The translations under genes and the position numbers were made by a program. The notes under the pieces were generated by a model. It made no database searches and had not been told where the DNA came from. It worked only from the letters and a program-made list of their open reading frames with translations. From JAWXCB01 sp034440455 (GTDB lineage Bacteria > Bacteroidota > Bacteroidia > Chitinophagales > CAIOSU01), in the NCBI GenBank assembly GCA_034440455.1, contig JAWXCB010000051.1:52718-116717 (forward strand): a stretch of DNA of 64,000 nt, written 5' to 3'. The first letter of the stretch is position 1, and every line of letters starts with the position of its first letter. This document shows positions 46,101-54,903 of this stretch, in pieces.

Positions 46101-49100
46101 TCGCTGAACGATGCGTTGCAAGCTCCGTCAGAGATAGTGAGCGTTACAATAAAATTTCCAGCAGAGGAAAAAGTGTGGGAAGGATTTTGCGAAGCGGAAT
46201 TATTTCCATCGCCAAAATCCCATTGCCATGTTGTGACGGGCAAGGCACTGGTTGAAGCATCTGTGAATTGCATGGGTTGTCCGAAACAGCCCTGCGAGAA
46301 AGTGAAATCAGGATTCAGCACTGAAGTAATTGGCACTATATGTTGTATCAAATTCCAACACACGCCATCATCTGTTCCATATAAGCCAACGGTGTAATTG
46401 CCGGGCGCATTAAACGTGTGCGCAGGATTTGCTGTCCATGCGTATGCGCCATCTCCAAAATCCCAGAAGTAAGCAAGCGCAGTCGGTGAAGTTGTATTTG
46501 TAAATTGAATCGGGTTGCAATTGGAAAATAGGAAATCAGGATTCACAGTCAGACAACCGCCACCGCCCGCACCGGGCACACCACCTCCTCCACCGCCAAG
46601 ACCACCGCCCTGATTTATCACAGTTACAGATGCATCATCGGTGCAACCATAATCATTTGTCACAGTGACGAAATATGTTCCCGCTGAAGAAACATAAATA
46701 CTCTGATTAGCTGAGCCTGTTGACCATTGATATTGATGAGCATCAGGATGCGCGGTCAATTCCAAAACAACAATCGGAGTTAACGGAGGACCTGCTCCTG
46801 TAATGGAAGCAACGGGCACGGGCAGTGTGGGCAATGTATTCAAAGTAATTGAAGCCTCGGACGTGCATCCATTCGCATCGGTAACGCTGACGGAATAGGT
46901 TCCGGCAGCATTGATATTGGTAAACGTATCGTTTGCACCGGTACTCCATGTATAAGAAGCATAATCGCCCGGAACAAAAAGCGTCATGCTGCTTCCATTG
47001 CACGTGAGATTGGATGTATCAATCAACGGAGGGTTTGTCCCCGTGATATAGACAACCAGATTGTAGGAGTTATTGCAAACAAGTTCTGTTACGTTCACTG
47101 TTCCCCACGGTCCTGTGTTCCATTGCACGGTGATGTTGTTTGTTCCGAAGCCTGAAAGAATTGTTCCTCCCGTTACCTGCCACAAATAAGGAATCGCAGG
47201 ATTAGAACCCGCTGAATAAGCAGCGGTGTAACCTGCACAAACGGGAGTTGGTCCTGAAATAATTACCGGAGAATTATTGGAAATTGTAACTGCAAAATTT
47301 GTTGTCGTTGAGCAATAGGGCCACGAGTTGCGGTCTTCCTGCTGCACGGTGATTTGCCCCGCTCCGGCAGTATTCCATTGAACTGTGACGTAATTGCTGC
47401 CTGCTGTTCCACCACTTGTGATAGTTCCGCCTGTCACCGTCCATGTGTTATAATTTCCTGCCGGAACAAAATAAGTATTCGTGGAAGTGGCGCACACATT
47501 CAGCGCACCGCTCAATGCGGCTGGCAACGGCAGCGGCTTGATGCTGACAGAAATTTTTTCCAAAGCATTACAATAAATTCCCGCAGGCGCATTCACGGTC
47601 ACATCACCAATGGGACCATTGCCCCATTGAACGGAAATTGTATTTGTTCCTTGTCCCGAAACAATTGCACCGCCTGTCACATTCCAGTTCCACGTATAGC
47701 TTGAAGTGTTGGGCGTTCCGCTCACGGAATATGTTTGTGTGGATTGGGCACATGCAGAAGTAGGCGCTGACAAATAAAATTTGTCCAGCACATTTATAGT
47801 AAGCGTATTCTGCCCGCCACATTCCGTGAGGTCATGAAACACGTTGAGCGTAATCGTTTTTGAGCCTATTGTAGAAAAATAAGTTGTAATGCTGTTTGTG
47901 CCTTGTCCGGAATTGATGCTGCCTCCCGTAACTGTCCAATTATAAGTTGTTCCCGGCAACAAAGGCGCTTCAAAAACTGCATCGTTGAAGCGGCAAATGG
48001 TTGTTGGTCCGCTGATTTGCGGATTGGGCGAAACGATTGGAATTTCAATCACGGTGGGCAGGTTGCAATATCCCGCTGCACCGCTTAATTGCAATGAAAT
48101 CACTCCCACCGGACCAGTGGCCCACTGCACAGTGATTTCATTGTCAGATGTACCACCGCCATTTGTAACTGTGCCGTCTGTTATAATCCATGTGTAAGTT
48201 GCGCCAGTGATTGCCGGAGTGGAATAGGTTTCTGCATTACCTGAGCACACTGTGCCGGGGCAACTGATTTGCGGACCTGGATTTTGAAGCACATTGATAG
48301 CGATGGTTGTGTCATCCGGGCAGCTGCCTCTGTAAAAAGAAGAATCGTTGGTGGAAATGGTGAGCGTGGCATTGTATGTTCCGGGAGTCAAATATACATG
48401 CGAAGGATTCTGCTCATAAGAAGTTAGCCCATCTCCAAATTCCCAATACCAAGATGAAAAGTTACCTGTCGAGAGGTCGGTGAAATTTGCAGCCCCTCCA
48501 AGACAAATATCAAACGTGCTGAAACTGGCAACAGGTCTTGGAAGCACCTGGATTATTGTTTGGTCAGTAGCAGAACATCCGAAAGCAGTTGTTTCCGTTA
48601 CTTTCAAAAGCCCTCCGCCTTCTACATTCCAATAAACTACAACATTGTCTGCCTGTGTGCTGCCGGCAATATTTCCGCCTGTAATTTCCCATTGATAACT
48701 GCTTCCCGCGTTCAAGGGCTGTTGAAGTTCATACACTTCTGTTGTATTCAGACACGCATCCGCGTTTTGGTTTATTGTGCCGCTGCTCTGGTCAGTAGAA
48801 ATATTGATAGCAGGATTTGGGAGCGGATGAATTTGCACTGCGCTATTTATCGTGGATGAACATCCAATCGCATTTTGCTCATTTACCCTGACCGTTCCTG
48901 TTCCGGTTTGAATCCATTGCACGGTGATAGTGTTGGTTCCCTGCCCGCTGATGATAGTTCCACCCGTAACCAACCATTGATAATTATTTCCGGTTGTAGA
49001 AACGCTGTACGTTTCCTGCACATTTGCACACGCAGATAAACTGCCTGTGATGCTTTGTGCAGGCGGGTCATAAATCGTGATAGTTCGCGAGGTGTTCGTG

Positions 49101-49366
49101 TTTAACGCGCCATTGCTCACTTGCAGCGTTACGATAAATATTCCTGATGTAAGATACTGGTGCGTTGGACTGACGCTCGCGGAAGAATTACCATCGCCAA
49201 AATTCCACGACACGGTTGTAAAACCGGTAGAGTTGTTGGTGAAAGTTACGCTACGGTCACATGCTGTTTGGTTGGTGAAATTGGAGGAGAGCTGCGCGAA
49301 AGAACCGCCAACCGATGAACCGCATACTATGAGGCTCAACAGAATTTTTCTGAAGACGGAGGGCAT
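43130..49366 (-). CDS. Giant PKD/Ig-like surface protein with CHU_C (T9SS type B) domain
   Basis: About 2078 residues from the ATG at 49366 (signal peptide MPSVFRKILLSLIVCG; a codon 12 bases upstream is less likely). The chain has about six PKD domains with WNFGDGN or WDFGDGN. A run of Ig-like repeats has the phrase TGGTI.SGQGTN..TVQW, and further repeats have the YSWSTG..T form. A glycine-rich linker with GGGGGGVPGAGGGG lies near the middle. The end has FSPNGDGHNDEF, VFNRWGEIVFET and a final NVTLVH, a gliding-motility type B sorting domain. It is a likely SprB-like or structural surface filament. It is convergent with the 3335-residue gene, and the 141-base gap between their ends contains only weak hairpins. 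Confidence 0.85.
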   Translation of the reverse strand: MPSVFRKILLSLIVCGSSVGGSFAQLSSNFTNQTACDRSVTFTNNSTGFTTVSWNFGDGNSSASVSPTHQYLTSGIFIVTLQVSNGALNTNTSRTITIYDPPAQSITGSLSACANVQETYSVSTTGNNYQWLVTGGTIISGQGTNTITVQWIQTGTGTVRVNEQNAIGCSSTINSAVQIHPLPNPAINISTDQSSGTINQNADACLNTTEVYELQQPLNAGSSYQWEITGGNIAGSTQADNVVVYWNVEGGGLLKVTETTAFGCSATDQTIIQVLPRPVASFSTFDICLGGAANFTDLSTGNFSSWYWEFGDGLTSYEQNPSHVYLTPGTYNATLTISTNDSSFYRGSCPDDTTIAINVLQNPGPQISCPGTVCSGNAETYSTPAITGATYTWIITDGTVTNGGGTSDNEITVQWATGPVGVISLQLSGAAGYCNLPTVIEIPIVSPNPQISGPTTICRFNDAVFEAPLLPGTTYNWTVTGGSINSGQGTNSITTYFSTIGSKTITLNVFHDLTECGGQNTLTINVLDKFYLSAPTSACAQSTQTYSVSGTPNTSSYTWNWNVTGGAIVSGQGTNTISVQWGNGPIGDVTVNAPAGIYCNALEKISVSIKPLPLPAALSGALNVCATSTNTYFVPAGNYNTWTVTGGTITSGGTAGSNYVTVQWNTAGAGQITVQQEDRNSWPYCSTTTNFAVTISNNSPVIISGPTPVCAGYTAAYSAGSNPAIPYLWQVTGGTILSGFGTNNITVQWNTGPWGTVNVTELVCNNSYNLVVYITGTNPPLIDTSNLTCNGSSMTLFVPGDYASYTWSTGANDTFTNINAAGTYSVSVTDANGCTSEASITLNTLPTLPVPVASITGAGPPLTPIVVLELTAHPDAHQYQWSTGSANQSIYVSSAGTYFVTVTNDYGCTDDASVTVINQGGGLGGGGGGVPGAGGGGCLTVNPDFLFSNCNPIQFTNTTSPTALAYFWDFGDGAYAWTANPAHTFNAPGNYTVGLYGTDDGVCWNLIQHIVPITSVLNPDFTFSQGCFGQPMQFTDASTSALPVTTWQWDFGDGNNSASQNPSHTFSSAGNFIVTLTISDGACNASFSDTVHIQNLSADFTYQQACLGTPALFTDNSTGALEIVRWSWDFGDGDFANVQHAAHQYASAGNYNVTLTITDAAGCTASTTIAVNVTQFTAGNITYSGATTFCSGGSLTLNAPAGAGFSYFWSNGETTSSIAATQSGAYSVVVTNVAGCKDTTGPVVIEAYPRPQAYIAANGPVMFCAFAHFVTLVANPSGPGFTYQWIKDGANLATTQSVNISSSANSGNYTVIVTDNLGCKDTSAALVVTIFPNPPFPTISNSGPTTFCEGGSVTLTAPAGYQYEWDNGATTQSATFSTGGYHTLSIIDTNGCAATGGAFVTVRSLPDMRLVAYGCYDVCISDSNRVYGPSGMTNYQWSTGETTQNILIDSAGTYNLTATNSTGCTSASNNLYISTTNFLGIDLGDDTSFCAGGIVTFDAGAGFTSYIWHDQSTGQTFTANSTGTYFVEVTDSSGCSGSDTVALTVFQNPFVFLDSADCVSTNFVLDAGSGFTSYVWSDSSTNQTLVVLASGTYSITVTDVNNCSASDATDISFSSSTTLLNLGNDVSGCEGITATFDAGAGFTTYTWQDQSSGQTYSTDSAGTYIVFVTDSNGCFAIDSVSLTVFSNPSVSINDTAVCDTINVLLDAGIGFASYLWNDNSTNQILAVTTSGNYSVTVTDINICTATDAAQITIASSSTVISAEPDTSVCEGATIQLSVTGGTTYIWSPNPTLTDPNSSNPTATPTSTTTYYVYAVDSFGCAKTDSVIISVLPLLTAQGMTDTVLCFGNSVQLTAIGGTDYVWFPSAGLSCANCANPVASPQQTTTYQVAVSQSGYCNEDTASVTVNILPAPEAGLDSVITIAQGGQITFTPNSGFSDYDWWADNWACEGCPTPTVSPNETTIYTLTVRDFAGCTSTQQILLRVMNDCEGNFAIPTAFSPNGDGHNDEFRILHQGDLNLIDFKVFNRWGEIVFETEDPNKGWNGIYKGVTQELAVFAYYARMKCGEEIKTLIGNVTLVH

Positions 49367-49439
49367 AGGTAAATACACAACTCAAGATACAGAGAAATTA
49401 TTGCAGAAAGATGACAATTTTTTTTAGCCTCACCCCCGC

Positions 49440-49461
49440 CCCCTCTCCAAATGGAGAGGGG
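49440..49461. repeat. CCCCTCTCC-aaat-GGAGAGGGG hairpin repeat
   Basis: A perfect 9-bp stem with a four-base loop, embedded in the common Bacteroidota intergenic motif CCTCACCCCCGCC...GGAGTCC. It lies in the 304-base gap between the giant type B gene and the SelL-like gene, which otherwise holds only the TCCGCC palindrome at 49635. Confidence 0.6.
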
Positions 49462-49634
49462 AGTCCAAACAGCATCAGAAGCAAAACAGGCTTCAATAAA
49501 TAAAGCATAGCATTTTCAGAAGATGTCTCTTTTAAAAAAAAGTCACGTACGGAATTTTTTTGCAGCACTGAAAATCCAGAAGTAAAAACTGCTGTTGAAA
49601 TTTTCTTGTTAGCGAATCTGTTCGGACTCCTTCT

Positions 49635-49649
49635 TCCGCCTCAGGCGGA
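49635..49649. repeat. TCCGCC-tca-GGCGGA palindrome
   Basis: A perfect 6-bp stem with a 3-base loop, of REP type, 22 bases beyond the stop of the SelL-like gene. It may help end that transcript, although no U-tract follows. Confidence 0.4.
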
Positions 49650-49670
49650 GCGGGATGAGGCTTCCGAATT

Positions 49671-50624
49671 TCACAGGCACGTCTCGCAATTCGCCAGCAA
49701 AATATAATCAGGCGTATCAGCGGCTGTATTGTGACGGTAAGATTTTACTACTTCGTTTTTGTAAATCAGAAAAACGCCAGGCAGTTGCGCGTAGTCGCCT
49801 TGTGGCGCGCCAATGCAATTTCCTCCAAGAATACCAGTGATGAATCCGCGCATCAACACTTTTAATCCAAGCAACTGACGAAAGTTTCCGCGTTCCAGCG
49901 CAAAGGAGTTGTACAACATTTTATCAGGGTCGCTGATGCGGTGGAGGTCATTCAATCCATAGCGGCTTGTCATCTCTTCTGCTTTTTGTTCGTCAGCCAT
50001 GTGTACTAAAATAATTTTCGTTCCCAGCGCTTCAATCGTTTCTCTGTCTCTTGCTAAGGAGGTCATTGATTCACGGCAAAACGTGCAGCCGAAGTGCCTT
50101 AAAAAAACAAGCAATACCGGAGCAGAGCCTGAAAGCAATGTGAGTGATGCGCCCTTGTTGGTGAGCACAGGCAGGCGGCTCACATCCGTGCGTGAGGAAT
50201 AGAAGTAGTTGAGTTGCTCTGAAAATTTCCGGTTCTGTTCAAATGCTCCAAATAAAATAATTGCAAACGGCACAATCCAAATCAGGTTGTTGGAAAAAAT
50301 GACAATCCATGCGCTTTGCGGAATTTTTCCAATCACAATAAAATAGGCGAGCACCAAAGCAATCAGCGCGTTGAAAATCAAGCCAATCATCACCACCAGC
50401 CAATGCCTGAACGGGTTGCGGCTTGCGATGATGTAGCCGATTCCATAAACTCCGACCATCACGCTGATAACCTGCCACAGCATCGGGTGTTCGGGCAAGC
50501 CAAGCGAGGCGAGATTAATCGGGTGCAGATGAAACACGAACATGCCGATGCCATACAGTAGGTTGTAAAAACCTGCGACCAAGAGTAATCCTCTCATCCA
50601 GCCTGTATTGATGTGTAATTTCAT
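49671..50624 (-). CDS. Four-helix membrane protein fused to a peroxiredoxin-like (SelL-related) domain
   Basis: 317 residues. The N-terminal third (about 5-125) has four membrane segments. The remainder is an AhpC/TSA_2-type peroxiredoxin-like domain with the redox pair HFGCTFCRES (CxxC) and RDRETIEALGTKIILVHMA. It ends with a third cysteine pair (NCETCL). It probably acts as a membrane-attached thiol oxidoreductase facing the cytoplasm. The SelL-related name comes from the same CxxC peroxiredoxin-like family; no selenocysteine is seen. It is monocistronic and faces the subtilase gene on the other strand. Confidence 0.75.
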   Translation of the reverse strand: MKLHINTGWMRGLLLVAGFYNLLYGIGMFVFHLHPINLASLGLPEHPMLWQVISVMVGVYGIGYIIASRNPFRHWLVVMIGLIFNALIALVLAYFIVIGKIPQSAWIVIFSNNLIWIVPFAIILFGAFEQNRKFSEQLNYFYSSRTDVSRLPVLTNKGASLTLLSGSAPVLLVFLRHFGCTFCRESMTSLARDRETIEALGTKIILVHMADEQKAEEMTSRYGLNDLHRISDPDKMLYNSFALERGNFRQLLGLKVLMRGFITGILGGNCIGAPQGDYAQLPGVFLIYKNEVVKSYRHNTAADTPDYILLANCETCL

Positions 50625-50735
50625 TAAAAAGGTTCAGCGTGTAAACATACAAGCAGGAGTTTAGTTTTACAAGTATGCCACATTTTTTAAAATAGAACTG
50701 TCGGCTTTCAGATTTTAAAGTTCAAGCCAGCAATG

Positions 50736-50743
50736 TATCTTAG
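50736..50743 (+). promoter_or_regulatory. -7-like box for the subtilase gene
   Basis: TATCTTAG differs from TAnnTTTG at one base. It overlaps the first in-frame ATG region (50733), which supports the ATG at 50748, 4 bases after the box. Confidence 0.4.
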
Positions 50744-50747
50744 TTCA

Positions 50748-52694
50748 ATGAAACCAATTTTCTTCTTTCTGTTAGTGCTTGCATTTTCGAATGTTTGCAA
50801 AGCAGATGCCCAAAGTTTTTCAAAAACTGAAAAATATATTTGTCTTGACCGAGTAATTATTCAGTTTGATGAACAGGTAACAGAACAGCAAAAGGAATCT
50901 TTCTTTCAGAAATCACAAAGGCTCGCTCCGCTTTCAAAAAGTATCAGGCTGGATTATCCGCCCGTAATTATCGCACGGCTTAATGCACCTGTTGCTGATT
51001 ATGCGGAGTTGAAACAATGGATGTTGCAACTACAATCTGAACCGGAGGTGTTGTTTGTAAATCCTGTTTTGAGAAATGCTGAAGGAGACGAAGTTTCCGT
51101 ATTGCAGGAAGTTTTTGTGAAAGTGAATGATGCAAGCCAAAAGTTGAAGTTGCGTGAATTGACAGAATCTTTTTCTTTTGAAATCACCGGTGAATATCCC
51201 TACGATGAAAATGTACTTATCATCACTCCAAAAAAAAATGCCGCGCTCAATTCGCTTGAGCTTTCCTGCAAACTCGCAGACTTGAATTTCTTTGAGTATG
51301 TGCATCCCAATTTTCTTTTTAGTCCTATTGTTACAACCAACGATCCGTTTTTCAACCGCCAGTGGAATATCGTGAACACGGGTTCTACGCAACAATTCAG
51401 CGGCACAGCGGGCGCAGATATGTCAGTGGATTCAGCATGGACAATTACACAGGGAGATACCTCCATCAAAATCGCGATTCTCGATTCGGGGGTTGACACG
51501 CTGCATCCGGATTTAATGCCCAACCTGCTTTCGGGTTATGATGCAACAGGCGCGGGGAGCAACGGCTACCCGAATAAAAATTTCGAGAAAGATGCACACG
51601 GCACTGCTTGCGCAGGCATTGCTGCTGCGGTGTCTGATAACGGAGCGGGCTTATCGGGAATCGCGCCCAATTGTAAAATCGTTCCGATAAAAGTTTTCTA
51701 TTACGTAGATACTGCGCTCGGATTGAATTTTAGTCCCCCTATTCCCTATACCACGTCTCTCTGGATTGCAGATGCTATTAATTGGGCGGGCAGCACAGGT
51801 CAGGCGGACGTGATGAGCAACTCGTGGGGTGTTCCCGATATTTTGTTCGGCTTGCTGCAACAACCAATTTCATTGGTGGAAGATGCAATTAATCATGCGC
51901 ATGAAAACGGAAGAAATGGAAAAGGCACACCGCAGCTTTTTTCAACTGGAAACGAAGACGATGATGAACCGATTTGGCCCAGCCGGTTAGAGCAAGTGAT
52001 TGGCGTAACCGCAACCAGCATGTGTGATGAAAGGAAAAGCCCCACATCATGCGATGGCGAAAATTGGTGGGGAGGCAACTATGGCAGCGGAACAGATGTG
52101 GGAGCGCCCGGGGTGAAAATACCTGCTTCCGATATTCTTGGCAGCAAAGGTTTTTCGGCAGGCAGTTATACTCCCGACTTCAACGGCACTTCCGCAGCGT
52201 GTCCGAATGCAGCGGGCGTGATGGCGCTGATACTTTCCGTAAAACCCGGATTGAAAGCCTGGGATGCCGGATATCTGCTCGCAAGCTCTGCGGATAAAGT
52301 GGGAGGATACGATTATGATTCAATGCGCTATGCGGGAGGTTGGTCGCAGGAGCTTGGTTTTGGAAGGGTGAATGCGTTTAATGCCGTGCAGTTAGCAATG
52401 GATTATACGGGAGTGAAGAATAATGTCAAACAAAAAAATCCCTTTTCTATTTATCCCAACCCGCTTAAAACGGATGTATTTACCGTAAAGTTTGAAATAG
52501 ATAAAAATGTGGAAATCAAAATTTCGCTGGTGGATGTGAGCGGAAAGATTCTTGCAGAAAGAGTAAATGAATTCCAGGCGGGAAAACATCTCGTTCATAT
52601 AGATGCTCCATTGCATCCGGGAATTTATTTTGTCGAAATAAATACAGGTCGGGAAATGCAACACCTGAAACTTCTATTTTTAGGCAGGCAATAA
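50748..52694 (+). CDS. Secreted S8 (subtilisin-like) serine protease with T9SS sorting domain
   Basis: 648 residues from the ATG at 50748. A signal peptide and a prodomain of about 180 residues precede the catalytic domain. Counted from an ATG 15 bases upstream (50733), the active-site residues are D251 (ILDSGVDTLHPDL), H289 (DAHGTACAG) and S487 (FNGTSAACPNAAG). The C-terminus (IYPNPLKTDVFTVKF, final LKLLFLGRQ) is a T9SS type A signal. It would be secreted and may process other surface proteins. The ABC transporter genes follow after only 17 bases. Confidence 0.92.
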   Translation: MKPIFFFLLVLAFSNVCKADAQSFSKTEKYICLDRVIIQFDEQVTEQQKESFFQKSQRLAPLSKSIRLDYPPVIIARLNAPVADYAELKQWMLQLQSEPEVLFVNPVLRNAEGDEVSVLQEVFVKVNDASQKLKLRELTESFSFEITGEYPYDENVLIITPKKNAALNSLELSCKLADLNFFEYVHPNFLFSPIVTTNDPFFNRQWNIVNTGSTQQFSGTAGADMSVDSAWTITQGDTSIKIAILDSGVDTLHPDLMPNLLSGYDATGAGSNGYPNKNFEKDAHGTACAGIAAAVSDNGAGLSGIAPNCKIVPIKVFYYVDTALGLNFSPPIPYTTSLWIADAINWAGSTGQADVMSNSWGVPDILFGLLQQPISLVEDAINHAHENGRNGKGTPQLFSTGNEDDDEPIWPSRLEQVIGVTATSMCDERKSPTSCDGENWWGGNYGSGTDVGAPGVKIPASDILGSKGFSAGSYTPDFNGTSAACPNAAGVMALILSVKPGLKAWDAGYLLASSADKVGGYDYDSMRYAGGWSQELGFGRVNAFNAVQLAMDYTGVKNNVKQKNPFSIYPNPLKTDVFTVKFEIDKNVEIKISLVDVSGKILAERVNEFQAGKHLVHIDAPLHPGIYFVEINTGREMQHLKLLFLGRQ

Positions 52695-52711
52695 AGAACC
52701 GGATTCCCGCA

Positions 52712-53353
52712 GTGAAATTTCAATTAGAGCAAGTAGTTCCCCATCCGCTTGAAGAAGCAGATGTTTCCGCTTCGCAAGTGTGGCGCAAGCAGGTAGAATT
52801 GCATGCGGGAAAATTCATTCGCCTGCAAGCTGCATCTGGCAGAGGAAAGACAACCTTCCTGCACATTCTTTACGGGAGAAGAAAAGATTTTTCAGGGAAA
52901 GCATTCATTGACGGAAACGATATTGCCCGCATGGATGGGAACAAGTGGGCTGCGCTGCGACAGAAAAATATTTCAATTGTTTTTCAGGAACTCGCTTTAT
53001 TCAGCGACCTCAGCGGCTGGGAAAATGTGTGGCTGAAAGCAATGCTCACAAAGCATTATGACAAAGATGTGATTCTCACTCTGGCAGAACGACTGAACGC
53101 AAAACATCTGCTTGAGAAAAAATGCGGCATCATGTCGTTTGGCGAGCGGCAGCGCATTGCAATCTTGCGCTCGTTGGTGCAGCCGTTTGATTGGTTATTT
53201 CTTGATGAGCCGTTCAGTAATCTCGATGCGGAAAATTCACGGGCAGCAAGCAGCTTAATTATAGAAGAATGTAAAAAGCGCAATGCAGGATTACTCGTTG
53301 CCGCGTTGGGCGCAGATGAATATTTTACCTATCACGAAACGCTCTTGGTGTGA
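52712..53353 (+). CDS. ABC transporter ATP-binding protein with divergent motifs
   Basis: 213 residues starting at GTG. The fold is clear: Q-loop, Walker B WLFLDEPFSNLD and signature region. Several catalytic motifs are unusual. Walker A reads AASGRGKTT, with alanine in place of the first glycine. The signature reads MSFGERQR rather than LSGGQ. The H-loop histidine seems absent (VAALGADEY). It could be a slow or non-hydrolysing ATPase, or use a partner. It is in the LolD/MacB-like group by size and sits with a matching permease. It is in an operon with the upstream protease and overlaps the permease by GTGA. Confidence 0.8.
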   Translation: MKFQLEQVVPHPLEEADVSASQVWRKQVELHAGKFIRLQAASGRGKTTFLHILYGRRKDFSGKAFIDGNDIARMDGNKWAALRQKNISIVFQELALFSDLSGWENVWLKAMLTKHYDKDVILTLAERLNAKHLLEKKCGIMSFGERQRIAILRSLVQPFDWLFLDEPFSNLDAENSRAASSLIIEECKKRNAGLLVAALGADEYFTYHETLLV

Positions 53354-54522
53354 ACAAACTGCTCTGGAAAATATTATTGAACAAGCAAGGCAAGTGGCAA
53401 TTTCTCATTGCAGGCGCGGGGTTTTGCATCGGGTTGTTTATCCTGCTGCTCTCGGTGCAACTGTATTATGATTTCAACCAAATTCTTTTTGCGCAACAGG
53501 AGAAAGAAAATCAATCATCTTATTTGCTGATTAATAAAACGGTAACGCTGCTCAATACGTTTGATAAAAGCATTTCGGGTTTTACGCCTGCCGAAATTGA
53601 TACTGTGAAGCAACAAGACTTTTTCGTTTCCATCGGTGAATTTCAAACAAACCAGTTTGCGATTTCAGCAAACCTCACGATGCAACTGGGGTTCAGCACC
53701 GATTTGTTTTTTGAAGCAATACCGGATAAGTTCATTGACAACAAGCCGGAAGAGTTCAAGTGGGAAGCGGAGAAAAATTTTGTTCCCGTGATTGTTTCCA
53801 CCGAGTTTCTGAACCTCTACAATTTTGGCTACGCGATGACGCAAGGCTTGCCGCAACTGCCGCCTGATGCGATTAAAATGTTTCCGTTTGATGTGACAAT
53901 CAAAGGCAAGGGAAAGGAGAAAAAATTTTCTGCGCGGGTGGTTGCTTTCAGCGACAGAGTGCCTTCTGTGCTGGTGCCGTTGGATTTTATGACGTGGGCG
54001 AATGCTGAATTTGGCGAAGGCGCAAAACAACCTTCACGACTGATTGCAGAAGTGAAAGATGCGGGGGATGAGCGCATGAAACTATTTCTTGAAAAGAAAA
54101 AATACATCACCAACCAGGAGCAGATGAAAACGCAGAAAGCGGGCGCGGTGCTGAAAATGGTGATTACGCTGACCGGAGCTGTGGGAGTTTTGTTTGTCGC
54201 GCTGTCGTTTGTGATTTTCGTGCTGAATTTTCAATTAGCGCTTTCGCGCGCAAAGCAGGAAATTGACATCCTGCTGAACATCGGCTACACGCGCCAATCC
54301 ATCAGCGGCATTCTTACCATCCAGTTAGTGTTGATTTTATTGCTTGTGGTGGCAGCATCTTTTGCCGGTCATCTCATTTCGATCGAAAAAATTCACGGCT
54401 TTTTTGCGCAACATGGATTCGTGCTTGTTGCAAAAACATCACTTGCGTTGCTTGTGAGCGTTTCTGCTGCTGCCTTAATGTTGCTGGTAAATACGATTGC
54501 GCTGAAAATTTCTCTTCGCTGA
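53350..54522 (+). CDS. FtsX/MacB-like ABC transporter permease
   Basis: 390 residues starting at GTG, overlapping the ATPase stop by 4 bases. One membrane segment near the N-terminus (about 18-42) is followed by a large extracytoplasmic domain (about 45-260). Three segments at about 265-290, 310-340 and 360-385 complete the FtsX-like topology, with AKQEIDILLNIGYTRQSI at the conserved cytoplasmic loop. Such permeases act as mechanotransmitters or lipoprotein/peptide exporters. Substrate and partners are unknown; the adjacent protease suggests peptide or protease-linked transport. Confidence 0.8.
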   Translation: MNKLLWKILLNKQGKWQFLIAGAGFCIGLFILLLSVQLYYDFNQILFAQQEKENQSSYLLINKTVTLLNTFDKSISGFTPAEIDTVKQQDFFVSIGEFQTNQFAISANLTMQLGFSTDLFFEAIPDKFIDNKPEEFKWEAEKNFVPVIVSTEFLNLYNFGYAMTQGLPQLPPDAIKMFPFDVTIKGKGKEKKFSARVVAFSDRVPSVLVPLDFMTWANAEFGEGAKQPSRLIAEVKDAGDERMKLFLEKKKYITNQEQMKTQKAGAVLKMVITLTGAVGVLFVALSFVIFVLNFQLALSRAKQEIDILLNIGYTRQSISGILTIQLVLILLLVVAASFAGHLISIEKIHGFFAQHGFVLVAKTSLALLVSVSAAALMLLVNTIALKISLR

Positions 54523-54527
54523 ATTAT

Positions 54528-54618
54528 TAGACCTCTTTCATAATTCATTCCTTCTATCTTCTCCTCTGGAGAAGAATAAAGAGGAGGCGATAAAAAAGCG
54601 AATTATGATAGAGGTCTA
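54528..54618. repeat. 91-bp inverted-repeat element between convergent genes
   Basis: TAGACCTCTTTCATAATTC at 54528-54546 and its near-complement at 54600-54618 are 19-base arms with one mismatch. Inside is a second hairpin, CTTCTCC-TCT-GGAGAAG. It fills the space between the permease (plus) and the small membrane gene (minus) and could act as a two-way terminator. The stop codon of the minus-strand gene is provided by the right arm. Confidence 0.65.
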
Positions 54619-54771
54619 TTGCTTCGCAGGTAGTTGCTCAACCGCTTCCTTCGCCACAGTGCTTTTTTGAATTGCCGCATGTTCCGGCATTTTTGTACTC
54701 AGGTAAACGAAGCCTAACAATAACACACAGAGAACAAGAAAAAGAAAATTAATTGTGTCATTTTTCTTCAT
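54616..54771 (-). CDS. Small single-membrane-segment protein
   Basis: 51 residues from the ATG at 54771 (MKKNDTINFLFLVLCVLLLG). One hydrophobic segment and a short, charged C-terminus. It has no recognised family. The stop codon TAG lies in the terminal arm of the adjacent inverted-repeat element, so insertion of that element may have truncated an originally longer protein. Confidence 0.4.
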   Translation of the reverse strand: MKKNDTINFLFLVLCVLLLGFVYLSTKMPEHAAIQKSTVAKEAVEQLPAKQ

Positions 54772-54903
54772 AGGCAGGATTTGTTGGTTTACAATTATCA
54801 TCGTCTTAACGCTTGATTAACGTAGTTTGTTATCTAATTTAGATGCAAGCGCAGAGAAGGTCAAGAAAAAGTGGGGAATTCCTGAAAAAATACCGGAATA
54901 TGC

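Noticed and set aside
54528..54618. Insertion sequence
   Set aside because: The element is only 91 bases with no coding frame and no clear target duplication, so it is listed as an inverted repeat only.
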